A stretch of DNA of 64,000 nucleotides from contig NZ_JANZKU010000002.1 in assembly GCF_025642785.1 (NCBI RefSeq), positions 1-64,000 on the forward strand, read 5' to 3'. The translations under genes and the position numbers were made by a program. Shown here one piece after another: positions 56,759-64,000 of the stretch. The notes beneath the pieces are model-generated. The model made no database searches. It was not told the DNA's origin and worked only from the letters and a program-made list of their open reading frames with translations. The DNA is from Pseudomonas sp. RIT-PI-AD (GTDB lineage Bacteria > Pseudomonadota > Gammaproteobacteria > Pseudomonadales > Pseudomonadaceae). The first letter of the stretch is position 1. Each line of letters opens with the position of its first letter.

Positions 56759-57631
56759 ATGTGCTTCATGCCCTCCTTGCGCCAGCTCTTCGCCGGCGCC
56801 CTGCTCGCCGCTTCGGTCGGCGCGGCCTTCGCCCAGCCCCTCAGCCTGGACACCTACAACCCCGGCGACAAAGGCGTCTTCCCGGTGAGTTCCACCCTGA
56901 TCGCGGGCGAACACGACCTGGTGCTGATCGATGCGCAGTTCTCCCCGGTACAGGCCGAGGAACTGGTCGCGCGCATCCGTGCCAGCGGCAAGACCCTGAA
57001 AACCATCTTCATCAGCCACGGCGATCCGGACTTCTACTTCGGCCTGGAAACCCTGGCCCAGGCCTTCCCCCAGGCGCAGATCCTCGCAACCCCGCGGACC
57101 CTGGCCTACATCGAAGCCACCCGCCAGCCGAAACTGGCCTATTGGGCACCGATCCTCAAGGACGCCGCGCCCAAGACCACCTTGGTGCCCAACGCCTTGA
57201 ACGGCGACCGCCTGACCTTGGAAGGCGAGTCCATTCAGGTGATCGGCCAGGACCCGGCCCACACCACCCTCTGGATTCCCTCGCTGAAAACCGTGCTGGG
57301 CGGCGTATTGATCAGCGCCAACATGCACGTCTGGACCGCCGACGCCCAGACTCCGGAAGCGCGCAAGGCCTGGATCGCCGCGCTGGACCGCCTGGAAGCC
57401 TTGCAACCGGAGCGCGTGGTACCGGGCCATTACCTGGGCAAGCCGGCGTTCGACCTGGCCGATCTGCGCTTCACCCGCACCTACCTGCAAACCCTGGAAA
57501 GCGAACTGCCCAAGGCACGGGACTCGAAGGAGCTGGTGGCGGCGATGAAGCGTCACTACCCCGACCTGGCCGGCGAAGCCGACCTGGAACTGAGCGCCAA
57601 GGTGCTCAAGGGCGAAATGCAATGGCCTTGA
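56759..57631 (+). CDS. Exported metallo-beta-lactamase-fold protein
   Basis: 290 residues with a signal peptide ending AAFA (about residue 25). The fold is marked by SSTLIAGEHDLVLIDAQFSP, FISHGDPDFYFG, and VVPGHYLG. In the usual HxHxDH metal motif the second His is Asp (HGDPD) and the last His is Phe, so zinc binding would be altered; a Pseudomonas subgroup with this pattern exists as far as I recall. AAGGA precedes the ATG with nine-base spacing. It is followed by the SDR gene after 33 bp, probably one transcript under the divergent LysR. Confidence 0.8.
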   Translation: MCFMPSLRQLFAGALLAASVGAAFAQPLSLDTYNPGDKGVFPVSSTLIAGEHDLVLIDAQFSPVQAEELVARIRASGKTLKTIFISHGDPDFYFGLETLAQAFPQAQILATPRTLAYIEATRQPKLAYWAPILKDAAPKTTLVPNALNGDRLTLEGESIQVIGQDPAHTTLWIPSLKTVLGGVLISANMHVWTADAQTPEARKAWIAALDRLEALQPERVVPGHYLGKPAFDLADLRFTRTYLQTLESELPKARDSKELVAAMKRHYPDLAGEADLELSAKVLKGEMQWP

Positions 57632-57664
57632 ATTCGAACTGATCCACTCCCGCGGAGGGCGAGC

Positions 57665-58354
57665 ATGCGCAACATCCTGATCACCGGCACGTCGCGGGGC
57701 ATCGGCCTGGGTCTGGCGCGCGCCTTCCTCGACGAAGGTGCGCGGGTCCACGCCGTCGCCCGCGGCGAAAAGGGCGCGGACGGGTTGCGCGCCCTGCAAG
57801 CTCGCCACGGCGCTCGCCTGCGTTTGCTGTTCGACGACCTCGCCGAGCCGGCGACGGACGAACGGGTCCTGGCCGCACTGGGCGACGAGGCGCTGGACTT
57901 CTCGGTGTTCAACGCGGGTATCCAGGGCCCCGCGCATCAGGATCCCGCGCGGGCCGAGGGCACGGAGATCGCCACGCTCTTCATGACCAATGCCATCGCC
58001 CCGCTGCGCCTGGCGCAGCGCATCGCCCCGCGGGTCAAGCCGGGTGGCGTGGTCGCCTTCCTCAGTTCGCAGATGGGCAGCGTGTCCCTGGCCCGTGCCG
58101 GCGACATGCCCCTGTATGGCGCGAGCAAGGCCGCCTTGAACAGCCTGCTGCGCAGTTGGTCCGCCCGCTGCGCGCCGCTTCCGTACAGCCTGCTGGCGCT
58201 GCATCCGGGTTGGGTCCAGACCGACATGGGCGGCGGCGCCGCGCCGCTCAGCGTCGAGCAAAGCGTGGAAGGGCTGATGCGGGTGCTGCACGCCCAGACA
58301 GGACGCAACCGCTGCGAATTCTTCGACTACCAAGGCGCACGGATGCCCTGGTGA
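57665..58354 (+). CDS. Short-chain dehydrogenase/reductase
   Basis: 229 residues. The cofactor motif TGTSRGIG is at residues 8-15, NAG is in VFNAGIQGP, and the catalytic YxxxK is in YGASKAALNS with an upstream Ser (FLSSQMGS). NAD(P)-dependent oxidation or reduction of a carbonyl substrate is expected; the substrate is unknown. GGAGGGCGAGC precedes the ATG. It probably shares a transcript with the upstream metallo-beta-lactamase-fold gene. Confidence 0.85.
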   Translation: MRNILITGTSRGIGLGLARAFLDEGARVHAVARGEKGADGLRALQARHGARLRLLFDDLAEPATDERVLAALGDEALDFSVFNAGIQGPAHQDPARAEGTEIATLFMTNAIAPLRLAQRIAPRVKPGGVVAFLSSQMGSVSLARAGDMPLYGASKAALNSLLRSWSARCAPLPYSLLALHPGWVQTDMGGGAAPLSVEQSVEGLMRVLHAQTGRNRCEFFDYQGARMPW

Positions 58355-58417
58355 GCCCAGGCCGTCAGACGGCTGCCATCGGCTCGACTGGACGGGCCGC
58401 CGCCATTTGTATAACAA

Positions 58418-58432
58418 TGAGAGTAATTATCA
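58418..58432. promoter_or_regulatory. Fur box upstream of the FecI-type sigma factor gene
   Basis: TGAGAGTAATTATCA matches the 7-1-7 Fur consensus TGATAAT-N-ATTATCA at 12 of 14 palindrome positions. It lies 25 bp before the sigma factor start, so iron-replete Fur would repress the surface-signalling genes. Confidence 0.8.
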
Positions 58433-58456
58433 TTTGATAGCTCTCCTCGCGCCTCC

Positions 58457-58969
58457 ATGCCCACCCACACCTTCACCCTGCAACGGCTCTACACCGATCA
58501 CCATGGATGGCTCAAACTCTGGTTGCGCAGCAAACTGGGCAACGCGGCGGATGCCGCCGACCTCGCCCAGGACATCTTCCTGCGCCTGCTGTCCCGCCGC
58601 GAGCTGGGCGAGATCGGCACGCCGCGAGCCTTCCTGCGCACCGTCGCGCGCGGCCTGGTGATCGATCACTGGCGCCGCGAGGAACTGGAACGCTCCTACC
58701 TGGAAAGCCTCGCCCACCTGCCTGACGCACAGGCGCCGTCCCCGGAAGAACGTGAGATGGTCCTGCAACTGCTGGAGAACATCGCCCGCCTGCTCGAGGG
58801 CCTCAAACCGCGGGTGCGCACCGCTTTTCTCCTGGCCCAGTGCGAAGGCCTCGGCCATCGGCAGATCGCCGAACACATGGGCATCTCCCTGCGCAGCGTC
58901 GAGCGTTACGTCGCCGAAGCGCTGTACCACTGCTACCTGCTGCGCGCCGCCGAAGAAGCCACCTCGTGA
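58457..58969 (+). CDS. ECF sigma factor, FecI type
   Basis: 170 residues. Region 2 reads DAADLAQDIFLRLL with RAFLRTVARGLVIDHWRR, and region 4 reads LEGLKPRVRTAFLLAQCEGLGHRQIAEHMGISLRSVERY, the standard FecI/FoxI layout. It would direct RNA polymerase to the siderophore receptor gene when released by the anti-sigma protein. The GTG of the next gene overlaps its stop (GTGA). A Fur box lies upstream. PAO1 foxI or fiuI are the closest named relatives by context. Confidence 0.9.
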   Translation: MPTHTFTLQRLYTDHHGWLKLWLRSKLGNAADAADLAQDIFLRLLSRRELGEIGTPRAFLRTVARGLVIDHWRREELERSYLESLAHLPDAQAPSPEEREMVLQLLENIARLLEGLKPRVRTAFLLAQCEGLGHRQIAEHMGISLRSVERYVAEALYHCYLLRAAEEATS

Positions 58970-59952
58970 GCCTGCGTTCGCCCCCGCCCGACGACGCGCG
59001 GATCCGCCAGGCCATTGCCTGGTCGGTGCGCCTGCGCTTCGCCGCGGGCGATCCGCAACTGCTGAGCGCCTGCTCCGCCTGGCGCGCCGCCGATCCGGGC
59101 CATGAGCAAGCCTGGCAGCGGATCCAGGCCCTGCACGGCGAACTGGACGGCAGCTTCCGTGCCCTTCCCTCCTCCGTGGCCACCTTCGATACCCTGGAGC
59201 AAACCGCCCAGCGGCTGGGGCGGCGCAAGGCCTTGAAGCTGCTTTCGCTCGGGCTCACCGGCGTCGGCGCCGCCTGGCTGGCGCGCGACCTCACCCCCTG
59301 GCCACGCTGGACCGCAGACTACGCGACCCGCACCGGCGAACGCCGCACCCTCGACCTAAGCGATGGCACCCGGCTGCTGCTGAACACCGACAGCGCGGTG
59401 GACGTCCGCTTCGACGCCCGCCAGCGCCTGCTGCGCCTGCGGCGGGGCGAAATCCATCTGAGCAGCGGTGCCGACCCTGCCGGCGACCACCGGCCCCTGC
59501 GCGTGCAGACCGAGCACCGGCTGTTCGAAGCCCTGGGGACTCGCTTCCTGGTTCGCCAGGACCGCGACGCCACCCGGCTCAGCGTCGAGCAGGGCGCCGT
59601 CGCCATCCTGCCCACGGGGGCCGACCCTGTCCGCCATATAGCCGAGGCCGGCCAGCACTATCGGGTCGACCCTTCCCGGGTCAGCCCGCTCGACCGACTG
59701 CCCATGGAGGCCGGGGCCTGGACCGAAGGGCTGATCGTGACCCGCGACATGCGCCTGGCCGACTTTCTCGCCGAGGTGGCGCGCTACCGCGACGGCCACC
59801 TGGGCTGCGCCGACGCCGTCGCCGACTTGCGCCTGTCCGGCGTCTATCGCCTGGACGACACCGACGCCCTGCTGGCGCTGTTGCCGCGCAGCCTGCCGGT
59901 ACGCGTGCGCGCCCATACCCGCTGGTGGGTGACCGTCGAAGCACGTGTGTGA
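58966..59952 (+). CDS. FecR-type anti-sigma/transducer protein
   Basis: 328 residues from a GTG that overlaps the sigma gene stop. The N-terminal cytoplasmic domain (about 1-85, with the Trp-rich AWSVRL..ACSAWRAADPGHEQAWQRI) binds the sigma factor. One membrane segment follows (about 90-107), then the periplasmic FecR domain (RTLDLSDGTRLLLNTDSAVDV and EALGTRFLV) and a C-terminal secretin/TonB short N-terminal-like part that contacts the receptor signalling domain. It passes the siderophore signal from receptor to sigma factor. Confidence 0.88.
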   Translation: MSLRSPPPDDARIRQAIAWSVRLRFAAGDPQLLSACSAWRAADPGHEQAWQRIQALHGELDGSFRALPSSVATFDTLEQTAQRLGRRKALKLLSLGLTGVGAAWLARDLTPWPRWTADYATRTGERRTLDLSDGTRLLLNTDSAVDVRFDARQRLLRLRRGEIHLSSGADPAGDHRPLRVQTEHRLFEALGTRFLVRQDRDATRLSVEQGAVAILPTGADPVRHIAEAGQHYRVDPSRVSPLDRLPMEAGAWTEGLIVTRDMRLADFLAEVARYRDGHLGCADAVADLRLSGVYRLDDTDALLALLPRSLPVRVRAHTRWWVTVEARV

Positions 59953-60045
59953 AAAAGAGACGTGGAAGCTGGCGGGTTTCTTTCGCTCGTCCGGCATAGA
60001 GGTCGATCTCTTCATTTTCTTCCTCGACCCTTACGGAAACCCACC

Positions 60046-62505
60046 ATGACCGGACCGCTGTCCCGCCCGCGCCTTCCCACTCCCCCGACAGCCGCTTCGC
60101 CGCTGGGCCTCGCCGTGCGCGGCGCCTTGCTGTGCATCGCTCTGGGCGGCCTCGCGCCGCTGCCGGGCTGGGCGCAGCCGGGCGCCGACCACGCCACGGC
60201 GAGCCACGCCTACGCCATACCCGCCGGCTCGCTGGACGAAGTGCTGAACCAGTTCGCCCGGGCTTCGGGGATCAGCCTGTCGGCCACCCCGGAGCAGACC
60301 CGCGGCCTGACGTCCGCCGGGCTGCAGGGCGATTTCAGCGTGGAAAGCGGCCTGCTGCGCCTGCTAGCCGGGACGCCCTTGGAAGCCGTGAGCGAGGACG
60401 GCCAGCGCTATTTCCTCCGCGAGGCTCCGGCCGACGGTGCCCTGGCGGTGCCGGCTACGGAAGTCTCCGGGCTGGCCATCGGCAACGCGCTGGGCAGCAT
60501 CGACGGCTATCTCGCCACCCACAGCAGCGTCGCCACCAAAACCAGCCTGCCGCTGCTGGAAACCTCGCAGTCGGTCTCGGTGGTGACCCGCGAGCAGATC
60601 GACGACCAGGCCTCGAAGACCGTGCAGCAGGCCATGCGCTACACCCCGGGGATTTTCACCGGGCAGATCGGGGCGTCGAACCGTTACGACTACGTGGTGA
60701 TGCGCGGCTTCGCCGACGGCAGCGTCGACAATATCTACCTCGACGGCCTGCGTTCCATGGGCGACAGCGGCACCTTCAGCTCGATGCAGATCGATCCCTA
60801 CTTCCTCGATCGCATCGACATCGTCAAGGGCCCTTCCTCGGTGCTCTACGGGCGCAGCCTGCCGGGCGGCCTGGTGGCCCTGACCAGCAAGAAACCGCTC
60901 TACGAGCCCTATCACCAAGTCCAGGCCACGGTCGGCAACCTGGGGCAGAAAGGCACCGGTTTCGACTTCAGCGGCCCGTTGGACGACGACAAGCGCATCG
61001 CCTACCGCCTGACCGGGCTGGCACAGAGCGCCGACACCCAGTTCGAGCACGTGGCCGGGGAAAAACGCTATGCCATCGCGCCGAGCCTGGCCATCGACTT
61101 CGACGAAGACACCACGCTGACGCTGCAGGGCTACCTGCAACGCGACCCCGAGGGCGGCTACCACAGCGGCGTGCCCGCCGATGGCAGCCTGCATACGCGC
61201 AACGGCCAGCGGATCTCGGAGCGCTTCTTCGACGGCGAGCCGGATCGCGACACCTTCGAGCGCGACCAGCGGATGCTCGGTTATCAGCTCGAACACCGCT
61301 TCGACGACGTGTGGAGCGCCCGACAGAACCTGCGGGTACTGGACTCCAGCGTCGAACTCGAACAGATCTACGGCTACAGCTGGACCTCACCCACCAGCGA
61401 CCTGTTGAACCGTTACTACTCCGGCGGCAAGGAAGAGCTGCGCGCCTACAGCCTCGATAACATGGTCCAGGCCGATTTCTATACCGGCGCCGCCAAGCAC
61501 ACCCTGCTGTTCGGACTCGACTACCAGCGGCGCAAGACCGACGTGCTGTGGACTTCGGGCAAGGCATCCGACCTGAACGCCTTCGACCCGCACTACGGCG
61601 ACAGCGCCGTGACCTTCTACCCGGAAAGCCGCTATACCCGCCGCCTCGACCAGACCGGCCTGTACCTGCAGGACTTGGTCGAGCTGGACAACTGGCGCTT
61701 CTCCCTGGGCCTGCGCCAGGACTGGGTGAACATCTCGGTGGAGGACCGCACCGCCGATAGCCGCAGCGACGAGGACCGGCAGAAGTTCAGCAGCCGTGCC
61801 GGCGTGCTCTACCGCTTCGACAACGGCGTAGCGCCCTACCTGAGCTATTCGGAGTCGTTCAACCCCAACGCCTATTCGGACGTCGCGGGCGATCCGCTGG
61901 AGCCCACCGAGGGCAAGCAGTGGGAGGCCGGGGTCAAGTTCGAGCCGGAAGGCGGGCGCAGCCTGTTCACCGCCGCCCTGTTCCATATCACCCAGGAAAA
62001 CGTCGCCTCGAAGAAGCCCCAGGAGAACTTCTACACCTCCTTGGGCGAGATCCGCTCCCAGGGGCTGGAACTGGAAGCCCATAGCCAATTGACCGACCGC
62101 CTCAAGCTGCTCGGCAGCTATACCTTCACCGACATCACCTACAGCCGGGCCGCCGACGGCAACCAGGGCAACACGCCGAACCAGGCGCCGCGCCACATGG
62201 CCTCGGTCTGGGCCGACTACGACTTCGCCGCCGGGCTGCTCGACGGCCTGAGCACCGGTGCCGGGGTGCGCTACGTCGGCAAGAGCTGGGCGGACAAGGA
62301 AAACACCGAGCGGGTACCCTCCTACACCCTGGTCGACGCGGCCGTGCGCTACGACCTCGGCAAGCTCGGCCTGAGCGGCCTGGAGGCGCGCCTGAACGCC
62401 AACAACCTGCTCAACGAGAAGTACGTCGCGTCCTGCTATAGCCTGGACTTCTGCTACTTCGGCGAGACCCGCAACGTTACCGCCACCCTGAGCTACGCCT
62501 TCTAA
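60046..62505 (+). CDS. TonB-dependent siderophore receptor with signalling domain
   Basis: 819 residues from the ATG at 60046. The signal peptide ends near PGWA (about residue 43). A secretin/TonB short N-terminal signalling domain follows (about 50-125, YAIPAGSLDEVLNQFARASGI), then the plug (QSVSVVTREQIDDQ, RYTPGIF, GPSSVLYGRSLPGG) and the 22-strand barrel ending in SYAF. The loop CYSLDFCYFGETRN near the end resembles FhuA/FoxA/FiuA hydroxamate receptors. Ferrioxamine- or ferrichrome-type siderophores are therefore the best guess. It follows its sigma/anti-sigma pair as in PAO1 fox and fiu loci. Confidence 0.9.
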   Translation: MTGPLSRPRLPTPPTAASPLGLAVRGALLCIALGGLAPLPGWAQPGADHATASHAYAIPAGSLDEVLNQFARASGISLSATPEQTRGLTSAGLQGDFSVESGLLRLLAGTPLEAVSEDGQRYFLREAPADGALAVPATEVSGLAIGNALGSIDGYLATHSSVATKTSLPLLETSQSVSVVTREQIDDQASKTVQQAMRYTPGIFTGQIGASNRYDYVVMRGFADGSVDNIYLDGLRSMGDSGTFSSMQIDPYFLDRIDIVKGPSSVLYGRSLPGGLVALTSKKPLYEPYHQVQATVGNLGQKGTGFDFSGPLDDDKRIAYRLTGLAQSADTQFEHVAGEKRYAIAPSLAIDFDEDTTLTLQGYLQRDPEGGYHSGVPADGSLHTRNGQRISERFFDGEPDRDTFERDQRMLGYQLEHRFDDVWSARQNLRVLDSSVELEQIYGYSWTSPTSDLLNRYYSGGKEELRAYSLDNMVQADFYTGAAKHTLLFGLDYQRRKTDVLWTSGKASDLNAFDPHYGDSAVTFYPESRYTRRLDQTGLYLQDLVELDNWRFSLGLRQDWVNISVEDRTADSRSDEDRQKFSSRAGVLYRFDNGVAPYLSYSESFNPNAYSDVAGDPLEPTEGKQWEAGVKFEPEGGRSLFTAALFHITQENVASKKPQENFYTSLGEIRSQGLELEAHSQLTDRLKLLGSYTFTDITYSRAADGNQGNTPNQAPRHMASVWADYDFAAGLLDGLSTGAGVRYVGKSWADKENTERVPSYTLVDAAVRYDLGKLGLSGLEARLNANNLLNEKYVASCYSLDFCYFGETRNVTATLSYAF

Positions 62506-62612
62506 GGCCTATACGAAAAGTCACCGAGCGCAGGTACTTTCCGTACAGCGCCTGGCGAAAGGCTCGCCGCCCCTGGCACGATGTGGGGGCGGCTCGGCTG
62601 GAGTCCGATTCG

Positions 62613-63827
62613 ATGCGTTTTCTCCTGGTGCTCCTGCACCGCTACCTGGGCCTGGCCACCGCTCTGTTCCTGGCCATGGCCGGCCTGACCGGCAGCCTCC
62701 TGGCTTTCCAGCACGAGCTCGACGCCTGGCTCAACCCCTCCTTTTACCGCACCCTCGCCTCGGCCGAGGCGCTGCCGGCGCCCGTGCTGATCGAGCGCCT
62801 GGAGGCGCGCGAGCCGCGCTTCAGGATCTGGTACATGGAGTACCCGGAGGCGCCCGGACACAGCGCGATGGTGGCCTTGGCGCCGCGCATCGACCCGAGC
62901 ACCGGGGCCGCCTATCCGGTGGAACACAAGGTGGTCTATCTCGACCCGGCCGATGGGCGCTCGCTCGGCGAGCGTCACTGGGGCGCCTGCTGTTTCCAGG
63001 CGGAAAACCTGGTGCCGTTCGTCCTGGAACTGCACCACAACCTCAGCCTGCCGGGCAATTGGGGACTCTGGTTGATGGGACTGGTGGCGATGCTCTGGGT
63101 ACTCGATTGCCTGGTCGCGCTCATCCTGACCTTTCCCCGCGGCACGCCATTCCTCGGCAAGTGGGCCAAGGCCTGGAAGGTCAAGCGCGGCAGTCGCTAC
63201 CGGTTCACCTTCGACCTGCACCGCGCGGGCGGCCTCTGGCTCTGGCTGCTCCTGCTGCCGGTGGCCGTCAGCAGCGTGGCGATGAACCTGCCGAGCCAGG
63301 TGTTCAAGCCGGTGGTCTCGCTGTTCTCGCCGATAACCCCGAGCGTCTACGAAGCCCGCGGGCAACTGCCGCGCGACACCCTGGGCGACACCCGTATGGA
63401 CTTCGCCGCGATTCATGCGCGGGCACTGCAAGAAGCGCGACGGCTGGGCATTCCGCAGCGGCTCGGCGAGCTGTACTACAGCACCGAATACAACTTCTTC
63501 GGCGCCGGCTTCGGCGACCACCACGGCGCGGGCGGCAGCGCCTGGCTGTTCTTCCATGGCACCGATGGCCGCCTGCTCGGCGAGGAGATCGCCGGGCGCG
63601 GCAGCCTGGGCGAGCGGTTCTACCGCTTGCAGTTGCCGATCCATGGCGGCGGCATCGCCGGTTTGCCCGGGCGCATCCTGATCGCCGTACTCGGCCTGGC
63701 CATCGCCGGCCTGTCGATCACCGGGGTCTACATCTGGTGGCGCAAGCGCGGCGCCCGCCGTCACGGCGAGGCCCGGCGGCGCAATGCCATCGAGCCCAGC
63801 CGCGATCAGGCGTCGCGCAACTGGTAA
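62613..63827 (+). CDS. PepSY-domain inner-membrane protein, FoxB-like
   Basis: 404 residues from the ATG at 62613, with GGAG nine bases upstream. Four membrane segments: near the N-terminus (HRYLGLATALFLAMAGLTGSLLAFQHEL), about 160-180, about 215-235, and near the C-terminus (VLGLAIAGLSITGVYIWWRKR). Conserved histidines at helix ends (HRYLG, HHNLSL, LHRAGG, HGG) could bind heme. In P. aeruginosa a PepSY protein next to foxA (FoxB) is reported as an inner-membrane ferric-siderophore reductase, and the same place in this cluster suggests that job. Its 3' end overlaps the convergent oxygenase gene by 22 bp. Confidence 0.82.
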   Translation: MRFLLVLLHRYLGLATALFLAMAGLTGSLLAFQHELDAWLNPSFYRTLASAEALPAPVLIERLEAREPRFRIWYMEYPEAPGHSAMVALAPRIDPSTGAAYPVEHKVVYLDPADGRSLGERHWGACCFQAENLVPFVLELHHNLSLPGNWGLWLMGLVAMLWVLDCLVALILTFPRGTPFLGKWAKAWKVKRGSRYRFTFDLHRAGGLWLWLLLLPVAVSSVAMNLPSQVFKPVVSLFSPITPSVYEARGQLPRDTLGDTRMDFAAIHARALQEARRLGIPQRLGELYYSTEYNFFGAGFGDHHGAGGSAWLFFHGTDGRLLGEEIAGRGSLGERFYRLQLPIHGGGIAGLPGRILIAVLGLAIAGLSITGVYIWWRKRGARRHGEARRRNAIEPSRDQASRNW

Positions 63828-64000
63828 TGCACGAAGAGGTTGGCGAAATGCCGGCCATGCAGCGGTTCGGCGCGCCCGTGCAGAAGCCGCGCGCCCTCGT
63901 AGAACACCATTTCGCCGGGTTCCAGCAGCACCGAATGCATGCGTCCGAAGTGATCCTCGATCTGCAGCGGCCAGGGCTGGTCGACGTCCTGTGACACGTT
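63806..64000 (-). CDS. 2-oxoglutarate/Fe(II) oxygenase, C-terminal part (cut by window edge)
   Basis: 65 codons of open frame run in from the right edge and stop at 63806. Seen: QDVDQPWPLQI, a segment LEPGEMVFYEGARLLHGRAEPL with the distal iron-ligand His and the 2-oxoglutarate-binding Arg a few residues on, and FANLFVHY. This matches the end of prolyl-4-hydroxylase-like oxygenases. The start lies outside the window. It is convergent to, and overlaps, the PepSY gene. A link to siderophore use is possible, as oxygenases such as PiuC accompany iron-uptake genes. Confidence 0.7.
   Translation of the reverse strand, partial: NVSQDVDQPWPLQIEDHFGRMHSVLLEPGEMVFYEGARLLHGRAEPLHGRHFANLFVHYQLRDA

Overview
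The window is bacterial chromosome with high G+C, dense operons and short intergenic gaps. Nearly every recognisable gene resembles a Pseudomonas gene, most of them from the P. aeruginosa group (rbs, amb, aatJQMP/aauSR, a MexAB-OprM-type pump, a fox/fiu-type siderophore system). The gene order is not one I recognise from a reference strain, so species is left open.

Layout. 1-1061: tail of a chemoreceptor gene and a convergent lipoprotein gene. 1269-8441: ribose operon rbsBACRKD with a clear promoter and LacI-type operator, followed by a periplasmic nucleoside hydrolase that would feed it ribose. 8682-21765: complete ambABCDE cluster (LysE exporter, two NRPSs, two Fe(II)/2-oxoglutarate oxygenases) for the antimetabolite AMB, L-2-amino-4-methoxy-trans-3-butenoic acid, closed by a strong terminator. 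21812-24321: a gene-poor, lower-G+C stretch with small minus-strand genes and a 28-bp sequence matching the chromosomal dif site (22639-22666), so this looks like the replication terminus. 24322-26943: a full ice-nucleation protein gene with 42 tandem 48-bp repeats. 27286-33625: alcohol dehydrogenase, NCS1 permease with divergent LysR regulator, and an AraC/NmrA divergent pair. 34012-37615: minus-strand four-gene cassette (flavin monooxygenase, RidA, DUF1028, M20 deacetylase). 38130-43967: MexAB-OprM-like efflux operon behind a TtgR/NalD-like operator, with no regulator gene beside it. 44180-46430: cystine-type ABC importer. 46657-48819: a small acidic protein and a chemoreceptor. 48919-55741: acidic amino acid importer aatJQMP plus its two-component system aauSR, with three upstream palindromes and a sigma-54 promoter. 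55760-58354: LysR, metallo-beta-lactamase-fold protein, SDR. 58418-64000: Fur box, FecI/FecR-type surface signalling pair, TonB-dependent siderophore receptor, PepSY inner-membrane protein, and the 3' part of a convergent 2-oxoglutarate oxygenase gene.

How it fits together: nutrient capture (ribose/nucleosides, cystine, Glu/Asp, iron-siderophore) and drug efflux form the typical Pseudomonas background. The accessory content (amb toxin, small unknown membrane-protein operon, ice-nucleation gene) clusters on either side of the putative dif site. The least explained part is 22065-24099: a 164-aa membrane protein gene coupled by ATGA overlap to a 41-aa charged proline-rich protein, plus two other small unknown genes. 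All functional statements come from reading motifs and from recall of protein families; no database search was possible.
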